A stretch of DNA of 28,591 bases from Pseudomonadota bacterium. GTDB taxonomy: Bacteria; Bdellovibrionota_C; UBA2361; OMIW01. The stretch lies in contig OMIW01000082.1 in assembly GCA_900299205.1 (NCBI GenBank), positions 1 through 28,591 on the forward strand, given 5' to 3'. Both the position numbers and the translations under genes were made by a program. Numbering within the stretch: the first letter of the stretch is position 1; every line of letters begins with the position of its first letter. The notes under the pieces were generated by a model. That model worked only from the letters and a program-made list of their open reading frames with translations, was not told the DNA's origin and did not search any database. Shown here piece after piece: positions 1 through 7,643 of this stretch.

Positions 1-1
1 C

Positions 2-1045
2 ATGATGACGACTTTCTGGCTCTCCGGTGAATTTCTCTCAAGGCGGGTGTACCAGCTTAAGATCATTTTTTCCTTCTTCCGCAACCCTCACCGTCATTTC
101 GCTACTGTACCGAGGAACCGCCCTCCGTTTGGGCGTATCCGCCTCTCCTTCTTTGTAATTGGAGTTATTTCTGCAGTTTCGCTGTTTCTTCTCTGGGATA
201 GGAGTCTCGAGGATGCGTCTTTTCCAGAGCTCGCCGAAGGTCGTTACATAGGTCTGCTCGCAGAGGATCGCCCTTCAGGTCAGCGAATTTCTTCTCCGAT
301 GATCGTTGACGTTCCCCCAAAAGGGCCAGCTCTCCTCATAATCCTCGACGAGAAGAGTAAGGGAGGGACCGTTAGTTTAAGGCTTCCTCAGAACTCCGAC
401 ATCAGAGAACCTGTAATAATTAACATCGCTGGAGGGGAGAAGATTCAGCTTATCGGCAGCCAGACCACCGAGGGCTACGGAGGAAGCGGCCTACGAGCAT
501 CCGGGGCAGAAATGTCATGGATTTTGAGGAAGGTTGCCTTATCATCTCAGCCCCCTCCCGCGGGTCTGACCAATTTACTGGATCAACGAGCGAAGCTTGC
601 CTTTATCGAAAGACGAATTGAAGAAACAAAAGCTGGTGCCTCACGTGCATCAAATGAATCTCAAAAGTTGCGTGGCACATTGCCCGACGGAACAGCAAAA
701 AGTACGTCGAACCTTGATGCTCCTACCGAGAGAGCGCAAGAGAGGGAAAGCAGCGGGGGGAAGATTCTGGAGAGCGAGGTTTCTGAGCTTACCCAGAACA
801 TCGATATCCTCGTGTCAGTAGCTCCGAGTGCGAGAGTTAGCCGAGCGGCATTTAGGTCCCTTGCTGAAGAGGAAAAGTGGATAGATGCGATATTATTGGG
901 CACATCTTCGACCATCCTCAGCGCAGAGGATGAACAAGCTCTTTCAAGGGGGATCGAAGTTGATGACCTACAAAGAGCAATCGCAGTGGCAAGGCAAAGA
1001 ATCGATGCAGCTCTCCGTGCGAGTGATGATATCCTCGGAGAATAG
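2..1045 (+). CDS. Unknown membrane-anchored coiled-coil protein, first gene of GlmL-linked cluster
   Basis: I do not recognise a family for this 347-residue protein. It has a basic N-terminal stretch (residues 1-45), one clear hydrophobic span at about 47-66, then a region outside the membrane: a beta-rich part (about 80-185) followed by a charged helical region (about 195-265) that looks able to form a coiled coil, and a helical tail. Two ATG codons stand in tandem at bases 2 and 5. The true start may lie before the window edge, so the N-terminus is provisional. It is followed 47 bases later by a secreted coiled-coil protein of similar size and layout. This suggests that both are envelope parts of the complex encoded by the downstream overlapping genes. 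Function unknown; that it is a real gene is well supported by length and neighbours. Confidence 0.75.
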   Translation: MMTTFWLSGEFLSRRVYQLKIIFSFFRNPHRHFATVPRNRPPFGRIRLSFFVIGVISAVSLFLLWDRSLEDASFPELAEGRYIGLLAEDRPSGQRISSPMIVDVPPKGPALLIILDEKSKGGTVSLRLPQNSDIREPVIINIAGGEKIQLIGSQTTEGYGGSGLRASGAEMSWILRKVALSSQPPPAGLTNLLDQRAKLAFIERRIEETKAGASRASNESQKLRGTLPDGTAKSTSNLDAPTERAQERESSGGKILESEVSELTQNIDILVSVAPSARVSRAAFRSLAEEEKWIDAILLGTSSTILSAEDEQALSRGIEVDDLQRAIAVARQRIDAALRASDDILGE

Positions 1046-1092
1046 TTACTTAGCTGGTCCCCAAAAAATAAAAAGAGGAGTTCCTAAACGCA

Positions 1093-2100
1093 GTGGCGCT
1101 AGAAATTATAATCTCTTTTCTTCTCCTGATGATCCTTGGTTTTGGATCTCCAGCCAAAGCTGAAGGGTCGATATTTACAGCTGAGATCCAATCTGATCTC
1201 GAGTTTACTGACTCGTTCGCTCTGCTGATTTTCGATTCAGGACGACTTGAAACTATTCCCGTTTGGACCGCCCCCGTTAACGGCGGTGATTCCTCCGCAC
1301 GAGGTGTGAGGGCGAGGATAGTCGGGGGTATGTTACCCGAGGCAATATCTTCTCAAACTCCGAGAACATCCGCTGCCCCGGAACATTTGAGCAGTCTCAA
1401 AGTCATCCTCCGAGGTGAAAGCGGCCTTATAGAAGTGATCCCTGTTCCAGCACCCACCGATGAAGACCTTCACTCCATCGAGCAATCGACTCGTGAAATT
1501 GAGACTCTCATGACCTCTCGGATTAGGCACCTTGAAAAGATTGAGAATCGTGCCGTCCAGGCTGAGGCAAATCTAGAGAGGGCTCGCACCGAATTTGAAG
1601 GAACAACCTCAAGAGCTGTTAATAAAGAGGGTATCGTCAATCCTGAGGAGAAGCAAAGGGAGCTTTTTCATTTGGAACGGAAGGCCAAATGGTTGAAGGT
1701 GCGATTCCAGAAGCTCAAGGCGAATATTCAGTACCCCTATGCCGATCTCGTGCAAGCGCTCTACGACCGAGCGTCAGACACCTTCAGGGCGGCCCATCTT
1801 GCGGTAGCGAAACAGAACAAAGCTCGCCTCGGAAAAGCCGGCCTCCCGGCCGACGAAAGGGAGCGTCTCATTGAACTCGGACAGAGCGTTGATCCTCAGC
1901 CTCTTCGCGAACGGCTTACTCTTCTCCGCGCAAAAACGGAAGAATTTGAAGAAAGGCTACGGGCTATAACACCACCCGACATGCTCATGGAGAATGCTGA
2001 GCTTCACCCAGAAGAACCATCTCCTGATTGGAGAAATTCGAACGATCAGAAATCACAGAGCGACCTGCTCGATGGCTCCTCGGGTCCGATGGATGAGTGA
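1093..2100 (+). CDS. Unknown secreted coiled-coil protein in GlmL-linked cluster
   Basis: This 335-residue protein starts at a GTG, with GAGGAG about 12 bases upstream. Residues 1-23 form a good Sec signal peptide: a hydrophobic run followed by SPAKA, a plausible signal peptidase I site. The mature protein has a beta-rich part (about 25-120), like the gene before it, then a long charged helical stretch (about 130-215 and 245-285) typical of coiled coils, and a polar low-complexity C-terminus. I therefore place it in the periplasm or on the cell surface. The first two genes share an overall plan (hydrophobic N-terminus, beta part, coiled coil) and may be distant paralogues. No enzyme motif is visible, and I cannot name a family. 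Confidence 0.75.
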   Translation: MALEIIISFLLLMILGFGSPAKAEGSIFTAEIQSDLEFTDSFALLIFDSGRLETIPVWTAPVNGGDSSARGVRARIVGGMLPEAISSQTPRTSAAPEHLSSLKVILRGESGLIEVIPVPAPTDEDLHSIEQSTREIETLMTSRIRHLEKIENRAVQAEANLERARTEFEGTTSRAVNKEGIVNPEEKQRELFHLERKAKWLKVRFQKLKANIQYPYADLVQALYDRASDTFRAAHLAVAKQNKARLGKAGLPADERERLIELGQSVDPQPLRERLTLLRAKTEEFEERLRAITPPDMLMENAELHPEEPSPDWRNSNDQKSQSDLLDGSSGPMDE

Positions 2101-2435
2101 GAGATTATTTATCGAGAAAGAATATCATGAAAGATTCTCTCACCCTTGGTTCGACTCATCAATCCAAAGGTCACACGCTAGACGAGGATATTCGCTGGTT
2201 AGCTCAGACAATTAAGAGTTCCCCTTTAGCTCTTCCTCTTGCTATTCTCATCGAAGCTCACATTCCGCTAAGGGGTTGCCTCTTTGCGTGCTTCGAACTT
2301 TTGGCGCCAATCATCGGACTTTTTTTACCTGACCGGGTATTACAAACTCTCAGCAAACTATCCACAGCCAGTGGCGAGAGCGATTTCGAGGCATTATGGT
2401 CCGACTTTCTGGAGCATCTTACTGATGGCAACTGA
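2097..2435 (+). CDS. Small unknown protein in GlmL-linked cluster
   Basis: This protein of up to 112 residues lies between the secreted coiled-coil gene and the DUF6754-like gene. Two starts are possible. A GTG at 2097 overlaps the previous stop as GTGA but has a poor ribosome binding site. An ATG at 2127 has GAGAAAG six bases before it and gives 102 residues. The middle holds a moderately hydrophobic segment (AIPLRG-like turn, then a run ending in IIGLFLP, about residues 52-78) that may be a membrane-associated helix; the C-terminus is acidic. Its stop overlaps the next start by 11 bases, so it is translated as part of the operon. No family recognised. Confidence 0.6.
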   Translation: MRDYLSRKNIMKDSLTLGSTHQSKGHTLDEDIRWLAQTIKSSPLALPLAILIEAHIPLRGCLFACFELLAPIIGLFLPDRVLQTLSKLSTASGESDFEALWSDFLEHLTDGN

Positions 2436-3243
2436 CCATGCAGCTCCCGTGATGTTGCTGTCTCTGCTGCTGCTGATCGCGGTACTCTTTCAATTTATCC
2501 GGCGAGCACAAACCTCGCCTGACAGACTCGCTATTCGCCGAATCCCTGGGATCGACGCAATAGAGCATTCGGTAGGCCGAGCTGTAGAGCAGGGACGACC
2601 GATAATGTTCACGACAGGTTTAACCCCCCTCGGGCCGGTCCTTTATGCCTGTATGGGAGTGCTATCCTTCGTCGCGCGCAAAGCTGCCCTTTTTCGCTCG
2701 CGTCTGATTGTGCCTCAGTCGGCTCCGGATGCCCTTGCCCTCATCGAAGACGTCGTCTCGGAATCTTATCGTTTAGAGCATCGATCCAGTTCTTTCGATT
2801 CTACTTCCCTCATGTATCTATCTGATGAACAGTTTGCTTTTGCTTCTGGATACATCGGTATCACTCACCGTGAACAACCTGGAGCTGCATTTCTTTTTGG
2901 ATCCTTCGCCGCAGAAAGTTTGATACTCTCTGAGGCAGGGCAGCAGGTCGGTGCAGCACAAGTCGCCGCGTCCGTCAGTCCCGAGCAAGTGCCATTTTTT
3001 GTTTGCACATGCGATTATACTCTTATCGGCGAAGAGCTCTTCTCCGCTTCGGCATACCTAAGTAAGGAACCAGTCCTTGTCGGAAGCCTTTATGCTCAAG
3101 ATCGGGCTAAGGTCGGGATCATGATACTGATTGTTGTGGGGATTCTCTTCGAGACTATGAAACAGGTAGTTCCCTCCCTCAGAGCGATCCCCGACCTCGT
3201 ATCACTCCTCATATCCTTTCATTGGAGCGCTCTCACGACATGA
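2425..3243 (+). CDS. DUF6754-like membrane protein
   Basis: This is a 272-residue protein with a membrane span at about 9-26, a conserved-looking central domain (about 44-215) and a second span at about 219-237. The central domain contains FTTGLTPLGPVLYA, a Ser/Ala-rich segment and FGSFAAESLILSEAG. From memory this pattern resembles the DUF6754 family; that match is a recollection, not a search result. I chose the ATG at 2425 because the hydrophobic N-terminus begins right after it, GGAG lies about ten bases upstream, and it overlaps the preceding gene by 11 bases. The open frame reaches back to 2284, but that extension lies inside the preceding gene in another frame. It ends in an ATGA overlap with the next gene. 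Function unknown; likely a membrane component of the complex. Confidence 0.75.
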   Translation: MATDHAAPVMLLSLLLLIAVLFQFIRRAQTSPDRLAIRRIPGIDAIEHSVGRAVEQGRPIMFTTGLTPLGPVLYACMGVLSFVARKAALFRSRLIVPQSAPDALALIEDVVSESYRLEHRSSSFDSTSLMYLSDEQFAFASGYIGITHREQPGAAFLFGSFAAESLILSEAGQQVGAAQVAASVSPEQVPFFVCTCDYTLIGEELFSASAYLSKEPVLVGSLYAQDRAKVGIMILIVVGILFETMKQVVPSLRAIPDLVSLLISFHWSALTT

Positions 3244-4250
3244 AAATCCGCAATCTCCGTGAGGCTCTCATAGCGGGCGTAACATTCCTTGGTGGAGTAT
3301 ATTTTGTACTTGAATTTCTGCTGCCGGAATCTACGCTCGATGCTTGGGGTATTTCATCTCATCATGAATCGATAACAAACGGATTCCTTGCTGCAATTTA
3401 TGTATCTGTCGGACTAGGAATCATAAACCTTTGCTTGGTACATGGATCAAAAATAGCATTTCGACGATCAGGAGCACTCTTTAGTGGAATTCTTCTTTCT
3501 GGTCTTTTTGCTATGATGATAGCTTCAACAGCAGACTGGTTCTCCTCTCTTTCCGATGCTCGAAAAACGCGAAAAATTGAGATCCTGTCTCTCTTTGCAG
3601 AGGCCATCGTTTCCGATGCGGCTGCTCAGCGGAAGGATGTTCCCCCTACTGAACTCCGCGTGAGAGCTTTTATCCCCGAGCTTGTCGCCCTCGAGGCTCA
3701 AATTACATCTATTAGCGCACCGGAAATTCAAAAGGAGCCAATTGCCATTCTCTGCGAGCAACTTCGAGATGCTATCACGTCGCTCAAAGCAACTCCCTCT
3801 TCTCTAAATACTGTCGCCACCCTCCCCCCTCTCCTTTCCTCGGCTCGGACGTTTATTTCTGCCCAAACTGCCTATGAGCGAGAGAATAGGCTTTCTCGGA
3901 AACTCTTCACTCTTCTTTTCGATGGAATATTCACCTCACTCGGCTCATCAATGTTTGCACTTCTTGCCTTTTATATTGGGGCAGCAGCTTACAGAGCTTT
4001 CCGAGTTACCTCTATCGAATCGCTTCTCATGATGATGGCTGCCCTTCTGGTGATACTAGGTCAAACATCTGTCGGACTGATGATATCAGAGTCATTCGGT
4101 TCCATTCGGCTTTGGCTACTTGAAGTTCCCAGCGCCGGAGTTTTTCGGGCTATAAAGCTGGGGGCGGGAGTTGCCTCCCTCGTTCTCTGTATTCGGATGT
4201 GGTTCTCAATAGAGGCGAAAGGCTTTACGGGAGGGCCGGATCGTGGCTAA
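3240..4250 (+). CDS. Unknown multi-span membrane protein in GlmL-linked cluster
   Basis: This 336-residue protein has about six predicted spans: three near the N-terminus (about 10-30, 45-67, 77-99) and three near the C-terminus (about 225-255, 263-285, 298-320). A mainly helical soluble loop of about 115 residues separates the two groups. The ATG at 3240 overlaps the previous stop as ATGA, with GGAG 12 bases upstream; a TTG at 3222 would add six residues but lies on that same ribosome binding site. The split arrangement of three spans, a soluble domain and three spans suggests a scaffold or channel-like part. I see no transporter signature and cannot assign a family. Confidence 0.75.
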   Translation: MKIRNLREALIAGVTFLGGVYFVLEFLLPESTLDAWGISSHHESITNGFLAAIYVSVGLGIINLCLVHGSKIAFRRSGALFSGILLSGLFAMMIASTADWFSSLSDARKTRKIEILSLFAEAIVSDAAAQRKDVPPTELRVRAFIPELVALEAQITSISAPEIQKEPIAILCEQLRDAITSLKATPSSLNTVATLPPLLSSARTFISAQTAYERENRLSRKLFTLLFDGIFTSLGSSMFALLAFYIGAAAYRAFRVTSIESLLMMMAALLVILGQTSVGLMISESFGSIRLWLLEVPSAGVFRAIKLGAGVASLVLCIRMWFSIEAKGFTGGPDRG

Positions 4251-5109
4251 CGCGGGGAGACGAATTGTTTATCTGGTCATATTTTTAGCGGTCCTTTTAC
4301 CTCTGGTTGGTGGCATACGGCTTCCTGCAGCCCCCTTAAAGGCGGCGACTGAAAGCTTCCATCTCGTAGAGAAATTGCAAAAAAAGAAGGGTAGAATCGC
4401 TCTCGTAGCAATGGATTATGGCCCATCGAATTACGCGGAGAACGGCCCCCAAGCGGAGGTTGTTATAGAGCATTTGATGCGCCGACGAATTCCGTTCGTT
4501 GTAATGACCCAGATTAGCCAGGGGGAGGGTTTTCTCGAGGCGGTACCTGAGTCCGTGGCGAGCCGATTAATGCGCGAAGATCCATCCCAGAGGTGGACCT
4601 ATGGAGAGGATTGGGCAAATATCGGTTTCCGCACGGGGCTAGCTCTCTTTATCCAGGCTTTAGCGAAGTCGAATAATATCGCCACATACATCAGCAAGGA
4701 CGCTCGAGGAAATGACCTGTCTAAGCTTCCGCTCATGGAGGGAGTATCGACAATCTCCGATATTGATCTTTTGATTCAATTAACTGGCTACATCGGCACA
4801 TTTGATACCTATGTGCAATTCTTTCGGCGAAATGGAGTAGCCCCCACATTCATTCACGGTTGCACCTCAATAACCATTCCCGAGGCCTACATATATCGCG
4901 ACTCCGGACAGCTAAAGGGAATTCTTGAAGGCGTTTCCGGCGCTGCCTGGTATTCCGAGTTACTAGAAAAAACCTATCCCAAACGGGAGGAAGATTCATC
5001 TCGGGCGATTAATACGGCACTGGGGATATCACAGCTGGCCATCGTGCTTCTTATATTTCTGGGAAATTTTCCGATAATTGTGAGGGCTATTTCCAGGAGG
5101 ATAAGATAA
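4243..5109 (+). CDS. Unknown membrane-anchored protein with large extracytoplasmic domain
   Basis: This 288-residue protein starts at a GTG overlapping the previous stop by eight bases, preceded by GGGAGGG. It has a signal anchor or signal peptide at about 8-26 and a C-terminal span at about 264-282 followed by basic residues, so the domain in between (about 30-260) probably faces the periplasm. That domain has an alternating strand/helix pattern (for example RIALVAMDYGPSNYAENG, then IPFVVMTQ) suggesting a Rossmann-like alpha/beta fold. Possible functional residues include D58 and the Cys in FIHGCTSITIPEAY. An alpha/beta domain of this kind outside the membrane could bind a ligand or a partner; this is inference. 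No family recognised. Confidence 0.75.
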   Translation: MANAGRRIVYLVIFLAVLLPLVGGIRLPAAPLKAATESFHLVEKLQKKKGRIALVAMDYGPSNYAENGPQAEVVIEHLMRRRIPFVVMTQISQGEGFLEAVPESVASRLMREDPSQRWTYGEDWANIGFRTGLALFIQALAKSNNIATYISKDARGNDLSKLPLMEGVSTISDIDLLIQLTGYIGTFDTYVQFFRRNGVAPTFIHGCTSITIPEAYIYRDSGQLKGILEGVSGAAWYSELLEKTYPKREEDSSRAINTALGISQLAIVLLIFLGNFPIIVRAISRRIR

Positions 5110-5813
5110 TGTGGGAGCTCGCATCAGTGCTGATCGGAGGTATTTGCACCCTCGCAATTTTCAGCTTCCTAATAAAAGAGAATGCCGTTTATCGGTCCTT
5201 TGAACACCTCTTCATCGGCATTGCTGCCGGTTTCGCTCCAGTATTCACCATTAAGAACTTCCTCTGGCCGAATATATTGGCTCCTCTGCTCGGGTTTGGT
5301 GTTGAATACTTTCCCGATGGGACGGTCTTGACCCCTTACAACAGCTCCTATCTTTTGTACATTTTCCCTCTTTCATTTGGATTACTCTACTATACCATCT
5401 ATTCAAAGCAGTTCGGGTGGCTTGCAAAACTAGTAATAGGTCTTTCACTGGGATTTAGCGCAGGGCTGGGCATTAAGGGATTTTTTGCCGAAATGGTTCC
5501 TCAGATTCGAAGCAGTCTCAAACCCTTAATCGTTTTTTCGGCAGAGGGCATCAGCTGGACTTCGAGTCTCAGCAATATCGTATTCGTGGGGGCAATGACC
5601 CTCGTCTTCCTCTATTTCCTTTCAACGGTTAAGAATGATTCGCTGCAAAAAGGCTCTTCATCCAAGGCAGCTCGCTGGGTAATGATGATATGCTTTGGGG
5701 CATTCTTTGGGTCCACTGTGATGGCTCGCATGGCACTATTGGTTGAGAGAGTTCAATTCATGTCCGGTCCTTGGTTTCAAGCTGTCAAAGGTTTGATAGC
5801 TGGAGGAGTTTAG
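5109..5813 (+). CDS. Unknown multi-span membrane protein in GlmL-linked cluster
   Basis: This is a 234-residue, very hydrophobic protein with about six membrane spans (about 3-22, 30-52, 75-97, 100-123, 150-173, 185-208) and short loops. The ATG shares its A with the stop codon of the previous gene (TAATG), and a perfect AGGAGG lies eight bases before it, so translation is coupled and strong. The loop FFAEMVPQIRS and the conserved-looking GLGIKGFF segment may matter for packing. It shows no known transporter motif. As the most compact membrane protein of the cluster it is a candidate pore or anchor for the ATPase encoded next. Function unknown. Confidence 0.75.
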   Translation: MWELASVLIGGICTLAIFSFLIKENAVYRSFEHLFIGIAAGFAPVFTIKNFLWPNILAPLLGFGVEYFPDGTVLTPYNSSYLLYIFPLSFGLLYYTIYSKQFGWLAKLVIGLSLGFSAGLGIKGFFAEMVPQIRSSLKPLIVFSAEGISWTSSLSNIVFVGAMTLVFLYFLSTVKNDSLQKGSSSKAARWVMMICFGAFFGSTVMARMALLVERVQFMSGPWFQAVKGLIAGGV

Positions 5814-5834
5814 TCATTACGCGAGGGGCTCTTA

Positions 5835-7643
5835 ATGATTCGAGTTGTCGTCACAGATTGTGGGTCAACAACGACCAAAGCCCTCATGTTTGAGCGCGAT
5901 GATACTGGTTGGCACTTTCGGACGCGCGGGGAGGCGCCAACAACTGTCGAGCAGCCGGTCGCCGATGTCACAGTAGGAGTCCGAAATGCCTTTACCGAAT
6001 TAGAGGAACTGTCATCCTGTCACTTTTTTTCCCGGGAGCTTAATCCCCCGATTGAGACTCCAGCCAAAACCTCAAGAGGTACCGATCTTTACCTTTCTAC
6101 AAGCTCAGCGGGAGGTGGCCTTCAGATGATGGTCGCCGGTCTCGTGGGGAAGATGACAACTGAATCAGCTGAACGGGCAGCGCTGGGTGCTGGTGCCATC
6201 GTCATCGATTCGATTTCAGCTGATGACGGAAGAAGTGATCACGAAAGAATAGAACGCATTCGCGCCCTGAAGCCAGATATCTTTCTGCTCTGTGGTGGTG
6301 TAGATGGAGGAGCGGTTGCTCAGGTAATCGAAGCCGCAGAACTCCTGCTCGCAGCGGCACCTCGCCCTCGATTCGGCGATTCGCTGTCGCTCCCGATAAT
6401 ATTTGCTGGAAATACCCTCGCGGCAACTGAGGTGCAGAGAGTACTCGCTCCGATGGGGTCGGTCACTATCGTTGATAATGTTCGTCCGGAGCTTGAGAGA
6501 GAAAATCTTGCGCCGGCACGCGAAGCCATTCACGACTTCTTCCTCTCCCATGTGATGAGCCATTCTCCGGGTTACCGCACCCTTATGGGCTGGACGAGCA
6601 CTCCGATTATGCCCACTCCACTTGCTGTCGGCATCATGGTCGATCATTTTGCCAAACGCCGAAACATCGAAGCGATTGCGGTTGATATCGGCGGAGCGAC
6701 GACCGATGTTTTTAGTTCCTGCATTAACCCGCGTAACGAACGAATTCTGACACGGACCGTCAGTGCCAATTTAGGTATGAGCTACTCCATTGGAAATGTT
6801 CTGCTAGAGGCTGGTATTGAAGCGATAGCGCGCTGGTTGCCGTTTGTCGCCGACCTCGACGATCTAAAGAATAGAATTCGCAACAAGATGATTCGTCCGA
6901 CCACGATACCACAAACCCACGATGACCTCTGGCTCGAACAGGCGGTTTGTCGGGAGGCTCTGCGACTCTCATTCACTCATCACCGATCACTTGCGCTGTC
7001 GGTAAATGCGGACGACAAGGCAAAAGAGATTGGCGATGCCTTCAACCAAGGGTCAAATGATCAGCTCATTTCGCTCATTCGAATCGAGGCGATTGTCGGT
7101 TCAGGTGGTGTTCTCAGCCACGCGCCCGATCGCGCTCAGGCGGCTCTCATGATGATTGATGGATTTGAAGTTGAGGGCATTACACAGCTATTCGTTGATT
7201 CTGTCTTTATGCTTCCCCATCTCGGTATATTCTCTTCGGTGGAACCGGCCGGTGCGACTCAGATTCTTGAGAGAGATTGCCTCATTCATTTAGGGTACTG
7301 TATTGCACCAATTTTTTCCTGCAAGCTCCCACCGGGTACCCCTCTTGGTACGATTATCGTAGATAGCGGAGAGGGCCAGGCATTCACCGCATCCGAGTTC
7401 TCTGTTATCCCCCTGCGAGGAGAGACTCACACGCTCCTCATCGAGCCGAAAGGCCAGGTGGATGTCGGGGCAGGCCCAGGAATCCCTTTGAGGCGCCAAA
7501 TCATCGGTGGTGGCTGTGGTCTCATTATTGATTGTCGAGGTCGGCCTATACGTTTTCCTCCAGACACTGAATCTCGAGCAAGAAGGCAGCTGCAAATAAT
7601 GAACGCTCTCAAGATCGCGCCCGATTCTCAGGAGGATGACTAA
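5835..7643 (+). CDS. GlmL/MutL-family ASKHA ATPase
   Basis: This 602-residue protein belongs to the GlmL/MutL ('glutamate mutase L') family of the actin/Hsp70/sugar-kinase fold. Seen directly: the phosphate-1 motif TDCGSTTTK at residues 7-15, the family-typical EAPTTVE followed by DVTVGV at about 34-48, the segment LSTSSAGGGLQMMV, and the phosphate-2 motif VDIGGATTDVF near residue 283. In glutamate fermenters GlmL lies beside the B12-dependent glutamate mutase subunits and is thought to act as an ATP-dependent activator. Here no mutase gene is nearby; the neighbours are membrane proteins. A cytoplasmic actin-like ATPase beside membrane partners recalls the GspL/PilM arrangement in secretion systems, though that is only an analogy. 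GAGGGG lies before the ATG at 5835, and the stop overlaps the next start (TAATG). Confidence 0.9.
   Translation: MIRVVVTDCGSTTTKALMFERDDTGWHFRTRGEAPTTVEQPVADVTVGVRNAFTELEELSSCHFFSRELNPPIETPAKTSRGTDLYLSTSSAGGGLQMMVAGLVGKMTTESAERAALGAGAIVIDSISADDGRSDHERIERIRALKPDIFLLCGGVDGGAVAQVIEAAELLLAAAPRPRFGDSLSLPIIFAGNTLAATEVQRVLAPMGSVTIVDNVRPELERENLAPAREAIHDFFLSHVMSHSPGYRTLMGWTSTPIMPTPLAVGIMVDHFAKRRNIEAIAVDIGGATTDVFSSCINPRNERILTRTVSANLGMSYSIGNVLLEAGIEAIARWLPFVADLDDLKNRIRNKMIRPTTIPQTHDDLWLEQAVCREALRLSFTHHRSLALSVNADDKAKEIGDAFNQGSNDQLISLIRIEAIVGSGGVLSHAPDRAQAALMMIDGFEVEGITQLFVDSVFMLPHLGIFSSVEPAGATQILERDCLIHLGYCIAPIFSCKLPPGTPLGTIIVDSGEGQAFTASEFSVIPLRGETHTLLIEPKGQVDVGAGPGIPLRRQIIGGGCGLIIDCRGRPIRFPPDTESRARRQLQIMNALKIAPDSQEDD

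Noticed and set aside
2284-2424. Upstream extension of the DUF6754-like gene
   Set aside because: It lies inside the preceding gene in another frame; the ATG at 2425 has a ribosome binding site and begins right before the first membrane span.
5835-7643. Reading the GlmL-family gene as part of a glutamate fermentation locus
   Set aside because: No glutamate mutase S or E subunit, methylaspartase or B12-binding motif (DxHxxG) was seen in any neighbouring gene.
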